Shown: positions 10,229 through 19,291, counted from the first letter of the stretch. The stretch: DNA of 64,000 nucleotides from Actinomycetospora cinnamomea (GCF_003096675.1 NZ_QEKW01000004.1:186001-250000), one strand, 5' to 3'. Made by a program: numbers and translations. Notes: generated by a model from the sequence alone, not told the origin.

Positions 10229-10257
10229 TTGACTTGTGAGACCCGCATCACCACAGT
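10229..10257 (+). promoter_or_regulatory. Candidate lpqY operon promoter
   Basis: TTGACT at 10229-10234 is a good -35 hexamer. Seventeen bases on lies CACAGT (10252-10257), a weak -10. The predicted start of transcription falls inside the operator at 10262-10275, which is consistent with repression. The -10 match is poor, so this is tentative. Confidence 0.4.
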
Positions 10258-10261
10258 CCCC

Positions 10262-10275
10262 CGGAAGCGCTTCCA
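10262..10275. promoter_or_regulatory. LacI-type operator O2 in front of lpqY
   Basis: The core GGAAGCGCTTCC (10263-10274) is a perfect 12-bp palindrome and matches the AANCGNTT consensus of LacI/AglR/MalR-type operators. It lies 27 bp before the lpqY ATG and 129 bp from O1, a spacing that would allow a repression loop. Confidence 0.8.
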
Positions 10276-10302
10276 ACGCCGCGGCTGGAGGGGGACGACC
10301 GA

Positions 10303-11604
10303 ATGCACCCACGACGACGGCTGCGGTGGTCGATGACCATCATGGCCGCGGTCCTCGCCGCGCTCGCCTCGGCGTGCAGCTCCGGTCCGCCGGGGCCCCC
10401 GGTGCTCACCTGGTACATCAACCCCGACGACGGGGGCCAGGACGAGATCGCCGAGCGGTGCAGCGAGCAGTCGGGCGGGCGCTACACGATCGCCACGAGC
10501 CAGCTCCCCCGAGAGGCCTCCGAACAGCGCGAGCAGCTCGTGCGCCGTCTCGCCGCGGAGGACTCGTCGATCGACCTCATGAGCCTCGACCCGCCCTACG
10601 TCCCCGAGTTCGCGCAGGCCGGCTTCCTCGCGCCCATGCCACCGGAGGTGCAGGCCCGCGCCGCCGAGGGTGTCGTCCCGTCGGCGGTGGACGGCGCGAC
10701 GTGGCAGGGCCAGCTCGTCGCCGTGCCGTTCTGGGCCAACACCCAGCTGCTCTGGTACCGCAAGTCCATGGTCGCGCAGATGGGCCTGGACATGTCGCAG
10801 CCGGTGACGTGGGACCAGATCATCCAGGCCGCCCAGCGGGCCGGGACGCAGGTCGGGGCGCAGGGCGCCCGCGCGGAGTCGCTGACGGTCTGGCTCAACG
10901 CGCTCATCGAGTCCGGGGACGGCGCGGTGATCACCAGCGAGAACCAGACCGACCCGGAGCTCGTCCAGCTGGGCCTGACGGCGCCGCCCGCGATCGAGGC
11001 GGCCCGGATCATGCGCAGCATGGTCGACACCGGTGTCGCCGGACCCGGCTTCTCCACCCAGGACGAGGACGCCACCGCCAGCGCCTTCCAGGACGGGCGG
11101 TCCGCGTTCATGGTCAACTGGCCGTTCGTCTGGGGCCAGGCGACCAGCGGCGTCGAGGAGGGGACGCTCGCGCCCGAGGTCGCGGCCGACTACGGGTGGA
11201 CGCTCTACCCGGCGACCGTTCCCGGCCTGCCCAGCGCGCCGCCCTACGGCGGGATCAACCTCGGGGTGGGTGCCTACTCCGCGCACCCGGACCTCGCCTA
11301 CGACGCGACCGCGTGCATCACCAGCGTGGAGAACACGGCCTACTACATGGTCAGCAACGGCAACCCGGCGGCGAAGTTCGCGGTCTACGACGACCCCGAG
11401 GTTCTCGCGGAGTTCCCGATGGCGCCGGTGATCCGGCAGTCGCTCACGCAGGCCGCGCCGCGACCGAAGACCCCCTACTACGCCGAGGTCTCCGAGGGCC
11501 TCCAGCGCTCGTTCCACCCGGTCGGCGGCATCGTGCCCGGACCGACGAACCAGGCGGCGCAGGACCTCATCCAGGCGGTGCTGGCGAAGGAGGCATTGCT
11601 GTGA
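10303..11604 (+). CDS. lpqY: LpqY-like trehalose/alpha-glucoside-binding lipoprotein
   Basis: The 433-aa solute-binding lipoprotein of a CUT1-type ABC importer has a signal peptide ending in a lipobox (LASAC, Cys25). LTWYINPDDGGQDEIAERCSE and QREQLVRRLAAEDSSIDLMSLD resemble the start of mycobacterial LpqY, the trehalose-binding component of LpqY-SugABC. YLVAVPFW-like and aromatic-rich regions (PFWANTQLLWYRK; VNWPFVWGQ) fit a sugar pocket. It is the first gene of the lpqY-sugA-sugB-sugC operon. Trehalose as ligand is by homology; maltose-like sugars cannot be excluded. Confidence 0.88.
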   Translation: MHPRRRLRWSMTIMAAVLAALASACSSGPPGPPVLTWYINPDDGGQDEIAERCSEQSGGRYTIATSQLPREASEQREQLVRRLAAEDSSIDLMSLDPPYVPEFAQAGFLAPMPPEVQARAAEGVVPSAVDGATWQGQLVAVPFWANTQLLWYRKSMVAQMGLDMSQPVTWDQIIQAAQRAGTQVGAQGARAESLTVWLNALIESGDGAVITSENQTDPELVQLGLTAPPAIEAARIMRSMVDTGVAGPGFSTQDEDATASAFQDGRSAFMVNWPFVWGQATSGVEEGTLAPEVAADYGWTLYPATVPGLPSAPPYGGINLGVGAYSAHPDLAYDATACITSVENTAYYMVSNGNPAAKFAVYDDPEVLAEFPMAPVIRQSLTQAAPRPKTPYYAEVSEGLQRSFHPVGGIVPGPTNQAAQDLIQAVLAKEALL

Positions 11605-11614
11605 CCCCCCGCAA

Positions 11615-11632
11615 CGACCGTCACCCCGGTCG
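11615..11632 (+). terminator. Intercistronic hairpin between lpqY and sugA
   Basis: CGACCG (11615-11620) and CGGTCG (11627-11632) form a 6-bp stem with a 6-nt loop in the 88-nt gap after lpqY. Hairpins here are common in binding-protein-dependent importer operons, where partial termination or mRNA protection keeps binding protein in excess over permease. Confidence 0.4.
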
Positions 11633-11692
11633 CTCCCTATCGGCGTGCTGTCCTGATCTCGCGCCCATGCTGACGTCGGTCGGGGGTGGGCT

Positions 11693-12652
11693 GTGAGCCA
11701 GACGATCGATCGGCCGGCCGCCGGGGCGGTCGAACCGGCCGCGCGCGGCACCGAGACCGACAAGTCCCGCAGCGAGCGGCGCCTGGGGTGGCTGCTCGCC
11801 GGTCCGGCCTTCGGGGTGATGCTGCTCGTCACCGCGTACCCGATCCTGCAGGCGCTCTGGTACTCGCTGTTCGACTACCGGCTGACCGACCCGTCCAACC
11901 GGTCGTTCACCGGCCTGACGAACTACGGGGTGATCCTCACCGACGCGGTGTGGTGGAACGCCATCTTCGTCACGCTGCTCATCACCGTCATCACCGTGGC
12001 GGTGGAGCTCGTGCTCGGGTTCGCCCTGGCGCTGGTCATGCTGCAGGCGCTCAAGGCGATCCGCCCGGTGCTGCGCATCGTCATCCTCATCCCCTACGCG
12101 GTGATCACCGTGGTCTCGGCGTTCGCGTGGCAGTTCGCCTTCGACCTCGAATCCGGGTTCGTCAACTCCTGGTTCAACTGGATCCCCGGCATCACCGAGA
12201 ACACCGCGTGGTTCGGTGACTTCGGCTCGGCGCTGTTCGTCATCTGCCTGGCCGAGATCTGGAAGACCACGCCCTTCATCTCGCTCCTGCTGCTGGCCGG
12301 TCTGGCCCAGGTACCCGACGTGCTGCAGGAGGCCGCGCGGGTGGACGGGGCGAGCTGGTGGCAGCGGATGACGCGTGTGACCATCCCGAACATGAAGGCC
12401 GCCATCATGGTGGCCGTGCTCTTCCGCAGCCTGGACGCGTTCCGTGTCTTCGACTCGATCTTCGTCATGACCGGCGGTGCGCAGGGCACCGAGACGGTGT
12501 CGTTCCTCGTCTACCGCCAGACCATCTCCCGGCTCGAGATCGGGCTCGGCTCGGCGACGTCGGTGCTGCTGTTCATCACCGTGGTCATCCTCTGCGTGGG
12601 CTTCATCAAGCTGTTCCGCGTGGACCTGTCGCAGGCCCGAGGGGGGAACTGA
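11693..12652 (+). CDS. sugA: Sugar ABC transporter permease, SugA type
   Basis: The 319-aa inner-membrane permease of the CUT1 family has about six transmembrane helices (for example LLAGPAFGVMLLVTAYPILQALWYS and LLITVITVAVELVLGFALALVML). The cytoplasmic EAA loop that docks with the ATPase is present (QEAARVDGASWWQRMTRVTIPNMK). A hydrophilic N-terminal extension of about 30 residues precedes the first helix. The GTG start follows a G-rich ribosome-binding stretch. Its TGA stop overlaps the ATG of sugB (TGATG). Confidence 0.9.
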   Translation: MSQTIDRPAAGAVEPAARGTETDKSRSERRLGWLLAGPAFGVMLLVTAYPILQALWYSLFDYRLTDPSNRSFTGLTNYGVILTDAVWWNAIFVTLLITVITVAVELVLGFALALVMLQALKAIRPVLRIVILIPYAVITVVSAFAWQFAFDLESGFVNSWFNWIPGITENTAWFGDFGSALFVICLAEIWKTTPFISLLLLAGLAQVPDVLQEAARVDGASWWQRMTRVTIPNMKAAIMVAVLFRSLDAFRVFDSIFVMTGGAQGTETVSFLVYRQTISRLEIGLGSATSVLLFITVVILCVGFIKLFRVDLSQARGGN

Positions 12653-13485
12653 TGTCCACCCGCGAGAAGACCCTGTGGATCATCGCCGGAATTCTGATCA
12701 TCATCTACGCGCTCTTCCCGATCGCGTGGATCATCTCACTGTCGTTGAAGTCCTCGGCCGACATCTCCAACGGCCAGTTCCTGCCCACCGCGCTCTCGTG
12801 GGAGAACTACCGGAGCATCCTGGTCGGCGACGCGTCGGAGCTGTTCCTGCCGGCGCTGCGCAACTCGTTCGGCATCTGCCTCATCGCCACCGCGATCTCG
12901 TCGGTGTTGGCCATGTTCGCCGCCTACGCGATCGCCCGCATCGACTTCCGCGGCAAGAAGATCATCCTGTCGACCGCGCTCGCCGTGGCCATCTTCCCGG
13001 TCATCGCCATCGCCACCCCGCTGTACAACCTGTGGCGCGAGGTGGGCCTCTACGACACCTGGCCCGGGCTAATCCTGCCCTATCTCTCGCTGACCCTGCC
13101 GATCTCGATCTGGACGCTCTCGGCGTTCTTCCGCGAAATCCCCTGGGAGATGGAGCAGGCCGCCCAGGTCGACGGCGCGACCCCGTGGCAGGCGTTCCGC
13201 AAGGTGATCGTCCCGCTCGCCGCGCCCGGGGTGTTCACCACCGCGATCATCGCGTTCTTCCTCGCCTGGAACGACTTCGTCTACGGCATCACGCTGACCT
13301 CGACCGAGGCGTCCCGCCCGGTCCCCGCAGCGCTCGGCCTGTTCTCGGGTGCCTCCCAGTTCGAGTCGCCGACCGGCCCGATCGCCGCGGCGGCGTTGAT
13401 CGTGACGATCCCGGTCGTCGTCCTCGTCCTGATCTTCCAGCGGCGCATCGTCGCCGGCCTCACCAACGGCGCCGTGAAGGGATAA
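12652..13485 (+). CDS. sugB: Sugar ABC transporter permease, SugB type
   Basis: The 277-aa second permease subunit, shorter than SugA as usual, has six transmembrane segments starting at LWIIAGILIIIYALFPIAWIISLSL. The EAA motif is EQAAQVDGATPWQAFRKVIVPLAAPG. SugA and SugB form the heterodimeric channel. Its ATG shares a base with the sugA stop, and sugC follows 3 nt after its own stop, so the three transporter genes are transcribed and largely translated as a unit. Confidence 0.9.
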   Translation: MSTREKTLWIIAGILIIIYALFPIAWIISLSLKSSADISNGQFLPTALSWENYRSILVGDASELFLPALRNSFGICLIATAISSVLAMFAAYAIARIDFRGKKIILSTALAVAIFPVIAIATPLYNLWREVGLYDTWPGLILPYLSLTLPISIWTLSAFFREIPWEMEQAAQVDGATPWQAFRKVIVPLAAPGVFTTAIIAFFLAWNDFVYGITLTSTEASRPVPAALGLFSGASQFESPTGPIAAAALIVTIPVVVLVLIFQRRIVAGLTNGAVKG

Positions 13486-13488
13486 CTC

Positions 13489-14721
13489 ATGTCCTCGATC
13501 GAGATGGACCACATCGTCAAGGAGTACGGCGACGGCTTCCAGGCCGTCAACGACGTGAGCCTCGACATCGCCGACGGCGAGTTCATGATCCTGGTCGGGC
13601 CGTCGGGCTGCGGGAAGTCGACGCTGCTGCGCATGATCGTCGGGCTCGAGGACATCACCTCGGGCGAGATGCGCATCGGCGGCGCCCGGGTCAACGAGAA
13701 GGCCCCGCGCGACCGCAACCTGTCGATGGTGTTCCAGAACTACGCGCTGTACCCGCACCTGAGCGTGTACGAGAACATCGCGTTCCCGCTGCGGCTGTCG
13801 AAGACGCCGAACGACGAGGTCGAGAAGCGGGTGAACCAGGCCGCCGACGTGCTGGAGCTGCACGAGCACCTGAAGCGCAAGCCCGCCAACCTCTCCGGCG
13901 GGCAGCGCCAGCGCGTCGCGATGGGCCGCGCGATCGTGCGCGACGCCGACGCGTTCCTCTTCGACGAGCCGCTGTCGAACCTCGACGCCAAGCTGCGCGG
14001 GCAGATGCGCACCGAGATCGCCCGCCTGCAGCGGCGGCTGGGCATCACCACGGTCTACGTGACCCACGACCAGACCGAGGCCATGACCCTTGGCGACCGC
14101 GTCTGCGTGCTGCGCAAGGGTCTCGTGCAGCAGGTCGCCTCGCCCCGCGAGCTCTACGAGCAGCCGGTGAACCTCTTCGTCGCCGGGTTCATCGGCTCGC
14201 CGCCCATGAACTTCCTGCCCGCGTCGCTCGAGGGCACCGCCCTGCGTACGCCCTTCGGCGATATCGAGCTGGGGGAGGAGCGAGCGGCCACGGTCCGGGG
14301 CCACGACGTGCTGCTCGTCGGGATCCGCCCCGAGTACTTCGAGGACGCGAGCCTGGTCGACGAGGCCAAGAAGCCGCACGGCGCGACCTTCACCGCGCAG
14401 GTCGACGTCACCGAGTGGCTGGGCGACGCGCAGTACGCCTACATCCCCTACGAGGCCCCGGCGGAGGTGGCCGAGCAGCTCAAGGAGCTCTCCGAGGAGC
14501 TCGATTCCGAGCAGCTGCGCACCCAGGCCGTCGTGTCGATCGACTCCACCAGCCGCATCCGCGAGGGCCGCGAGGCGGAGTTCTGGCTCGACACCCGTAA
14601 GATCCACATCTTCGATCCCAAGACGGGCGACAACCTCACCCGCGACGCCGAGGCGGGGCGCCGGCTCACCGAGATGGCCGAGGAGGACCGCGTCGAGCAG
14701 ATGGACCGCGAACGGGTCTGA
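13489..14721 (+). CDS. sugC: Sugar ABC transporter ATP-binding protein, SugC type
   Basis: The 410-aa ATPase powers the importer. Walker A is GPSGCGKS (37-44), followed by the Q-loop (MVFQNYALYPH), signature LSGGQRQR, Walker B FLFDEPLSNLDA and the switch His in VTHDQTEA. The C-terminal third forms MalK-like OB/TOBE subdomains (GIRPEYFEDAS). An extra acidic stretch near residues 325-345 (AEQLKELSEELDSEQ) and a Glu/Arg-rich tail extend it beyond a typical 360-390 aa SugC. It is the last gene of the operon, followed by a double hairpin. Confidence 0.92.
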   Translation: MSSIEMDHIVKEYGDGFQAVNDVSLDIADGEFMILVGPSGCGKSTLLRMIVGLEDITSGEMRIGGARVNEKAPRDRNLSMVFQNYALYPHLSVYENIAFPLRLSKTPNDEVEKRVNQAADVLELHEHLKRKPANLSGGQRQRVAMGRAIVRDADAFLFDEPLSNLDAKLRGQMRTEIARLQRRLGITTVYVTHDQTEAMTLGDRVCVLRKGLVQQVASPRELYEQPVNLFVAGFIGSPPMNFLPASLEGTALRTPFGDIELGEERAATVRGHDVLLVGIRPEYFEDASLVDEAKKPHGATFTAQVDVTEWLGDAQYAYIPYEAPAEVAEQLKELSEELDSEQLRTQAVVSIDSTSRIREGREAEFWLDTRKIHIFDPKTGDNLTRDAEAGRRLTEMAEEDRVEQMDRERV

Positions 14722-14738
14722 TCGCGCCCACCGGTGCT

Positions 14739-14791
14739 GCAGCGAACGCGCCGTTCGCTGCTTCTACGGCGACGAACGGCGCGTTCGCTGC
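14739..14791. repeat. Palindromic repeat / terminator after sugC (GCAGCGAACG family, copy 1)
   Basis: The outer arms 14739-14757 and 14773-14791 are perfect 19-bp reverse complements around a 15-nt loop. Each arm is also nearly self-palindromic (CAGCGAACG-CGC-CGTTCGCTG on the left, CGAACG-GCG-CGTTCG on the right), so one long or two short hairpins can form. Its position 17 nt after sugC makes it a likely bidirectional terminator. The same outer decamers bound another element at 27589-27659. Confidence 0.7.
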
Positions 14792-14886
14792 GGGCGGCGC
14801 CGAGGCTGGTTGGGCCGGGCGGGCGAAGTGCGGCGGTCCCGGTGACCCGCAGCCGTCGGGGCGCGATGCCCGCACGAGAGCGCAGC

Positions 14887-15852
14887 TCAAAGGCGGTGCC
14901 AGGCCTGGGCCAGCGCCGAGGCGATGGGGGCGACGACGCGGCGGTCGTTCCAGTAGTACGGGTGCGCCAGGGGCGTGGCGCTCAGGGGCCACGGGCCGAC
15001 GGTGACGCGCCGGTCCTCGGCCACCGCGCCCGCCCACTTGTCGCTGAGCGGTCGCAGCGGGGACGCGATGACGTCGTCGGGGTCGTAGACGTTGACCCAC
15101 TCACCTCGCTGGCGGGGGTGGCGCGTCGCGAACTCCGGGCTGGGCACCGTCAACGGCACGCCGAACCCCGGGTGGCGCTGCGCCCACAACGCCAGCGGGC
15201 TCCCCAGCGTGTAGAACCAGCCGAAGGTCTCGCCGCGCTCGAGCGGCGTGTCGCCGAGGACGGCGCGGGCCTGTGGCGCCAGGGGCGTCCCGGCGGACAC
15301 GCCCTGCAGGTCGTAGAGGAAGTCGCTGGCGACCACGCTGCCCAGGCTGTGGCCGAGGACGGCCAGCGGCGCGTCGCCGCCCGCGGTCGCGGCGAGGTCG
15401 TGCAGTGCGCGGGCGAGCACGGCCTGCACCTGCTCGTAGTGCCCGGTCCCGTCGTCGCCGGAGTGGTAGGCGACCGCGTCGCCGAGATAGTGGACGATCA
15501 GCCAGCGCAGAGTGGGGAAGTGCGCGTCGCCGAGGCCCGGCAGCCAGCGCAGCCCGGCCGTCGACGCCGCCGCGAGCAGCGCCAACGTGGAGCCCTGGCT
15601 GGCCTGCGCGGCGAGCTTGTCGAGCCCCTTGACCAGCCAGCGGGATCCCTCGCCCGCGATGCGGTCGCTGAGGTGCTCCTGCCCCGGCTCGAACACCGGT
15701 GCCCAGAACGCCGGCTTCATCACCAGAGCGTCGCGGGCCGGCACGCCCGCGATGCGCTCGAACTCGCCGCCCAGCAGCTGCATGGCCCGGGCGGCGTACT
15801 GGTCGCCCGCGCTCTCGACGCCGTGGACGAGCATGACCGCGAGCTTCTTCAC
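14887..15852 (-). CDS. Alpha/beta hydrolase-fold protein
   Basis: The 321-aa protein begins KKLAVMLVHGV, the first strand and oxyanion region of an alpha/beta hydrolase. It carries the nucleophile elbow GHSLGS (Ser about 173), and a YDPDDVIASPL segment could supply the acid. A candidate His lies in PLAHPYYWND near the C-terminus. The substrate is unknown; no lipase-like lid or signal peptide is evident. The GTG at 15852 has GGAG 8 nt upstream; a GTG at 15876 is the alternative. It is 34 nt downstream of the cation antiporter gene on the same strand, so they are probably co-transcribed. Confidence 0.75.
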   Translation of the reverse strand: MKKLAVMLVHGVESAGDQYAARAMQLLGGEFERIAGVPARDALVMKPAFWAPVFEPGQEHLSDRIAGEGSRWLVKGLDKLAAQASQGSTLALLAAASTAGLRWLPGLGDAHFPTLRWLIVHYLGDAVAYHSGDDGTGHYEQVQAVLARALHDLAATAGGDAPLAVLGHSLGSVVASDFLYDLQGVSAGTPLAPQARAVLGDTPLERGETFGWFYTLGSPLALWAQRHPGFGVPLTVPSPEFATRHPRQRGEWVNVYDPDDVIASPLRPLSDKWAGAVAEDRRVTVGPWPLSATPLAHPYYWNDRRVVAPIASALAQAWHRL

Positions 15853-15886
15853 CGGGCCGGCTCCGTTCCGCCGCACGTCGCGTTCA

Positions 15887-17242
15887 TCACTTCGCCTCGG
15901 TGAGCTCGGCGTACGGCGTGCGCAGGCCGTCGCGGACGAGGGCGACGAGCGCGTGGCGCTGTCGGACGAACAACACGATCGCGGCGGCCACGTAGACCGC
16001 GGAGAGGATGAGCAGCTCGAGTTCCTGCAGCGGCGCCGGCAGCGTCGCGGCCAGGACGAACTGGGCCACGAAGAGCCCGAGCAGGCTCAGCGCCCCGTAC
16101 ACGGTGATCGACAACGTCACCAGCAGCGCCACCGCGAACAGCGACTGCGCGGCCGTGATCAGCAGCTCCTCGCGCTGCACGGTGTCGACGGGCAGGCCGT
16201 GCAGCGAGCCCGCCGACAGCGCGAACACGATCGGCAGCGTGCCCACCAGCAGGGACCACTGGTTGACCTTCGACGACACCAGCGTGGCCAGGGCGTCGGT
16301 GGTCTTGAGCCGCCACGCGTAGAGGCCGGCGACGAGCAGCTCGGGCGCCTCGGAGGCCAGCGGCGCGAGCCACTGGACGAGGAAGAACTGGCTGATCCCG
16401 AGCTCGGTGCCGGTCTGCACCAGCGACTCGGCGAAGGGCTCGGCGCAGAGCACGATGATCACGGCGGCCGCGACGAAGAACGCGATGTAGCCCGTGCGCC
16501 GCTTCCCGGCGTCCATGCGGCCGACCCAGGCGGAGGGGCCGATGAGGTCGGGGTCCTCGGCGGGGGCCTTCGCGACCCGGATGCTGTACAGCACGAAGAT
16601 CCCGACGAGGACGAGGGTGTCGATCAGCGTGATGCTCACCCGCAGCGGCAGGGTCAGCGAGTAGAGGGTCGCGAGGAGCAGGAACACCAGCGGCACCGCG
16701 TCGGTGCGCTGCAGGGTCACCCGCGTCGGGTGGCCCGGCCGGTGCGACGTGCCGGCGCCGCCCTCCTGCCCCGCGTCGGCACCGCCGCGCCGCAGCCGGA
16801 CCGCCGCGAGCAGCACCACGAGCGCCCAGCCGACGCCAACGAGGATCCGGTTGGCGCCGGTCATGTTGGCCAGCGCCAGCCCGCACGGTGACTGCTCCGT
16901 GGAGCCCGGTGGCAGACACGTCGGCCCGTACTGGGCGTAGGCCTCGCCGCCCTGGATGGTGAACACGAAGTCGACGGCGTACTCGGGCAGCACGGCGACC
17001 AGCGCGAGCAGGGCGATCGCGAGGCCTGCGGAGATGTCGACCTGCGCGGCCTCCGCCGCCCACGACAGCAGGAAGGCGGCCCCGACGATCGCGACCCCGT
17101 AGAGCAGCGCGTCGACCGGGTGGGACAGCGAGATCCCGACGACGTGCAGCACGAGACCGGGTACGGCGACGGCCGCGGCGAGCGCGACCACCAGGGGGGA
17201 ACGGTCGGGCCGGCGCGCCGTGGTCGCGCTGGGGGTGGACAC
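15887..17242 (-). CDS. Sodium/calcium exchanger-family (CaCA) membrane protein
   Basis: The 451-aa polytopic membrane protein has two inverted alpha-repeats. The first is around residues 75-140 (LALVAVLPEYAVDFVFT and ALANMTGANRILVGVGW). The second, in the C-terminal half, is WLAPLASEAPELLVAGLYAW followed by SSKVNQWSLLVGTLP. The acidic residues in the P-E-Y and S-E-A-P-E cores are those that bind Ca2+ or other cations in this superfamily. A charged cytoplasmic loop (RRGGADAGQEGG) separates the halves. Exact ion specificity cannot be read. It diverges from the MscS gene at 17410. Confidence 0.85.
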   Translation of the reverse strand: MSTPSATTARRPDRSPLVVALAAAVAVPGLVLHVVGISLSHPVDALLYGVAIVGAAFLLSWAAEAAQVDISAGLAIALLALVAVLPEYAVDFVFTIQGGEAYAQYGPTCLPPGSTEQSPCGLALANMTGANRILVGVGWALVVLLAAVRLRRGGADAGQEGGAGTSHRPGHPTRVTLQRTDAVPLVFLLLATLYSLTLPLRVSITLIDTLVLVGIFVLYSIRVAKAPAEDPDLIGPSAWVGRMDAGKRRTGYIAFFVAAAVIIVLCAEPFAESLVQTGTELGISQFFLVQWLAPLASEAPELLVAGLYAWRLKTTDALATLVSSKVNQWSLLVGTLPIVFALSAGSLHGLPVDTVQREELLITAAQSLFAVALLVTLSITVYGALSLLGLFVAQFVLAATLPAPLQELELLILSAVYVAAAIVLFVRQRHALVALVRDGLRTPYAELTEAK

Positions 17243-17409
17243 GTTCCGTTCTCTACCCTCCTGCGCCGTTTCACACCCTCCTGACGCGCCCGCCCGCAAC
17301 GACCTGCCTCGCCACCGGACGCCTGACCAGGGGATTTGTCCCCGGCGGGGTCGCTCGGGCACGGTGCGGGGCCGGCATCCGCAGCCCCGCGCTCCCCCGA
17401 GGTGGTCCC

Positions 17410-18276
17410 GTGCCGAGCTTCCCCGCCCCGACCGTCGACGTCCTGGCGCACACCGGCGCCGCGGTCGCCCTCATCGTCGTGATCGCCGTCGCCGTGCGTG
17501 CCGTGGTCGTCCGCGTCATCGGGCACGCCGCCGCCGGCGCCGGCGTGCCCGGCCTGCTCACGCTGCTGCGTCGTCGTCGCGGGATCAGCGACGCCGAGCG
17601 CATCCGGGCCTTCGGCTCCGCCCGCCGGGCGCAGCGGGCGCGCACCGTGGGGTCGGTCGTCGGCAGCGCGGCCACCATCCTGATCTTCGGGACCGCGTTC
17701 ATGATGGTCCTGGGCCAGTTCGGCGTGAACCTCGCGCCGGTGCTCGCGTCGGCCGGTGTCCTGGGCCTGGCCGTCGGCTTCGGCGCCCAGAACCTGGTCA
17801 AGGACTTCCTGTCCGGCATCTTCATGCTGCTCGAGGACCAGTACGGCGTCGGCGACCACGTCGACCTCGGCGACGCCGTCGGCACCATCGAACGCGTCGG
17901 GCTGCGCACCACGACGGTCCGCGACGTCGCCGGGATGGTCTGGTACGTGCGCAACGGCACGATCGAACGCGTCGGCAACGGCTCCCAGGACCACGCGGTC
18001 GCCGTCGTCGACGTGCCGCTGGCCATCGACACCGACATCACCCGCGCCGCCGCCGTCGCCGAGGAGGCCGCCACGGCGGGCATCGTCGAGCACGGCCACG
18101 GCGGCGACGTGCGGGAGAAGCCGCAGGTGCTGGGCGTGGAGTCGCTCTCGGCGTCCGGGATGACGCTGCGCCTGACCGTCAAGACCGAGCCCGGGCGCCA
18201 GTGGGCGGTCCAGCGGTCCGCGACCGAACGCGTCGTCGCCGCGCTGCGTGCCGACGACGTGGCGCTCGCCGGGTGA
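17410..18276 (+). CDS. MscS-family mechanosensitive channel
   Basis: The 288-aa channel protein has an N-terminal helix (VLAHTGAAVALIVVIAVAVRAVVVRVIG), a second (VVGSAATILIFGTAFMMVLGQFGV) and the pore-lining TM3 signature LASAGVLGLAVGFGAQNLVKDFLSGIFMLLEDQYGVGDHV, followed by the beta domain (GTIERVGLRTTTVRD) and a mixed C-terminal domain. It should release solutes during hypo-osmotic shock. The GTG start follows GAGGTGG. A hairpin at 18293-18318 probably terminates it. Confidence 0.9.
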   Translation: MPSFPAPTVDVLAHTGAAVALIVVIAVAVRAVVVRVIGHAAAGAGVPGLLTLLRRRRGISDAERIRAFGSARRAQRARTVGSVVGSAATILIFGTAFMMVLGQFGVNLAPVLASAGVLGLAVGFGAQNLVKDFLSGIFMLLEDQYGVGDHVDLGDAVGTIERVGLRTTTVRDVAGMVWYVRNGTIERVGNGSQDHAVAVVDVPLAIDTDITRAAAVAEEAATAGIVEHGHGGDVREKPQVLGVESLSASGMTLRLTVKTEPGRQWAVQRSATERVVAALRADDVALAG

Positions 18277-18292
18277 CGGGCGTGTGACGTCG

Positions 18293-18318
18293 GCGCGTCG
18301 CGGCCCGTCCCGACGCGC
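18293..18318 (+). terminator. Hairpin after the MscS gene
   Basis: GCGCGTCG (18293-18300) and CGACGCGC (18311-18318) pair perfectly over 8 bp with a 10-nt loop, 16 nt after the MscS stop. Confidence 0.55.
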
Positions 18319-18350
18319 GGACTTCACACGAACGAGCGCATGATCGACGG

Positions 18351-19268
18351 GTGATCGTCGGCGGGACCCGCCACCCGGGTCGCCTCGTGGCTGCGGTGCT
18401 CCTCGTGGCGGCACTCGTGGGCGGGTGCGCCCGTTCCGAGAACCCCGCCGCCCCGCCGCCCGCCGCGGGCCCCGCCCCGTCCCCGGCGACGACCGCGCCG
18501 TCCCCGGCCGGGTCGTCGTCCGCGCCGGAGCCGGCCCCGTCGCTGGCCGGCGCCGCGGTGGACGCCACGGCGTCGGCCGGGCAGGAGAGGCGGAACGTGA
18601 CGCTGGCCGTGGCGGTGCTCGACCGCACGACGGGCGACATCACGGCGAACGCCGAGGGCGACACGCCGCTGCGCGCGGCGTCGGTGGCCAAGCTGTTCAC
18701 GGTCGTCGACATCCTGACGCGGCGCGCGGCGGGCCAGGCGACCGTGACCCCGGCCGACGAGCAGCGCATCCGCCGCGCGCTGAGCCTGAGCGACGACGAG
18801 GCGATGAACGCGCTGTACTCCGGGTTCGGGGGCCCGGAGGGCATCGAGCGGGTGTCGGCGCTGCTCGGGCTGGCCGACACGAGCCCACCGGCGCGGGTGG
18901 GGCAGTGGGGCGAGGTGGAGACCTCGGCGCGGGACGTGGCCGAGCTGTACCACTTCGTCCTCACGGAGCTGTCGCCGCCCGACCGCGAGCTCGTGCTCAC
19001 CTCGCTCAAGGCGGCACCGGAGACCGCGGCGGACGGCTTCGACCAGGGCTTCGGCCTGCTCGACCCCGCCCGCCGGGGTGACGCGGTGGCCAAGCAGGGC
19101 TGGCTGTGCTGCCTCGACTCGAGCATCGACCTGCACTCCGCGGGGCTGCCGGACGCCGCCGGACGCTATGTCGTCGTGCTGCTGTCGAACCAGCCGCGCG
19201 GCTACGACGCCGCGCGCACGCTGCTGGACGACGCGGCGGGTGCGGTCCGGGACGCCCTGGCGAGCTGA
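18351..19268 (+). CDS. Serine beta-lactamase-like lipoprotein (LppW-like)
   Basis: This 305-aa lipoprotein has a signal peptide with lipobox LVGGC (Cys26), a Pro/Ala/Ser linker (30-65) suited to crossing the cell wall, then a class A beta-lactamase/DD-peptidase-like domain with an S-x-x-K motif SVAKLF (Ser111, Lys114). The later motifs are unusual: SDDEAMN stands where SDN would be and KQG where KTG is expected, so beta-lactam hydrolysis is uncertain. Mycobacterial LppW has a similar architecture. GTG start. The next gene, also a serine-active-site protein, begins 24 nt after this stop. Confidence 0.8.
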   Translation: MIVGGTRHPGRLVAAVLLVAALVGGCARSENPAAPPPAAGPAPSPATTAPSPAGSSSAPEPAPSLAGAAVDATASAGQERRNVTLAVAVLDRTTGDITANAEGDTPLRAASVAKLFTVVDILTRRAAGQATVTPADEQRIRRALSLSDDEAMNALYSGFGGPEGIERVSALLGLADTSPPARVGQWGEVETSARDVAELYHFVLTELSPPDRELVLTSLKAAPETAADGFDQGFGLLDPARRGDAVAKQGWLCCLDSSIDLHSAGLPDAAGRYVVVLLSNQPRGYDAARTLLDDAAGAVRDALAS

Positions 19269-19291
19269 CGGCGACCTCTACCCTCGCTCGC

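Noticed and set aside
11635-11649. 15-bp match CCCTATCGGCGTGCT shared with 27599-27613
   Set aside because: At this length and GC content one chance match in 64 kb is expected; flanks do not align further.
14734-15903. Plus-strand frame after sugC
   Set aside because: It runs through the terminator repeat and antisense to the hydrolase, with no domain.
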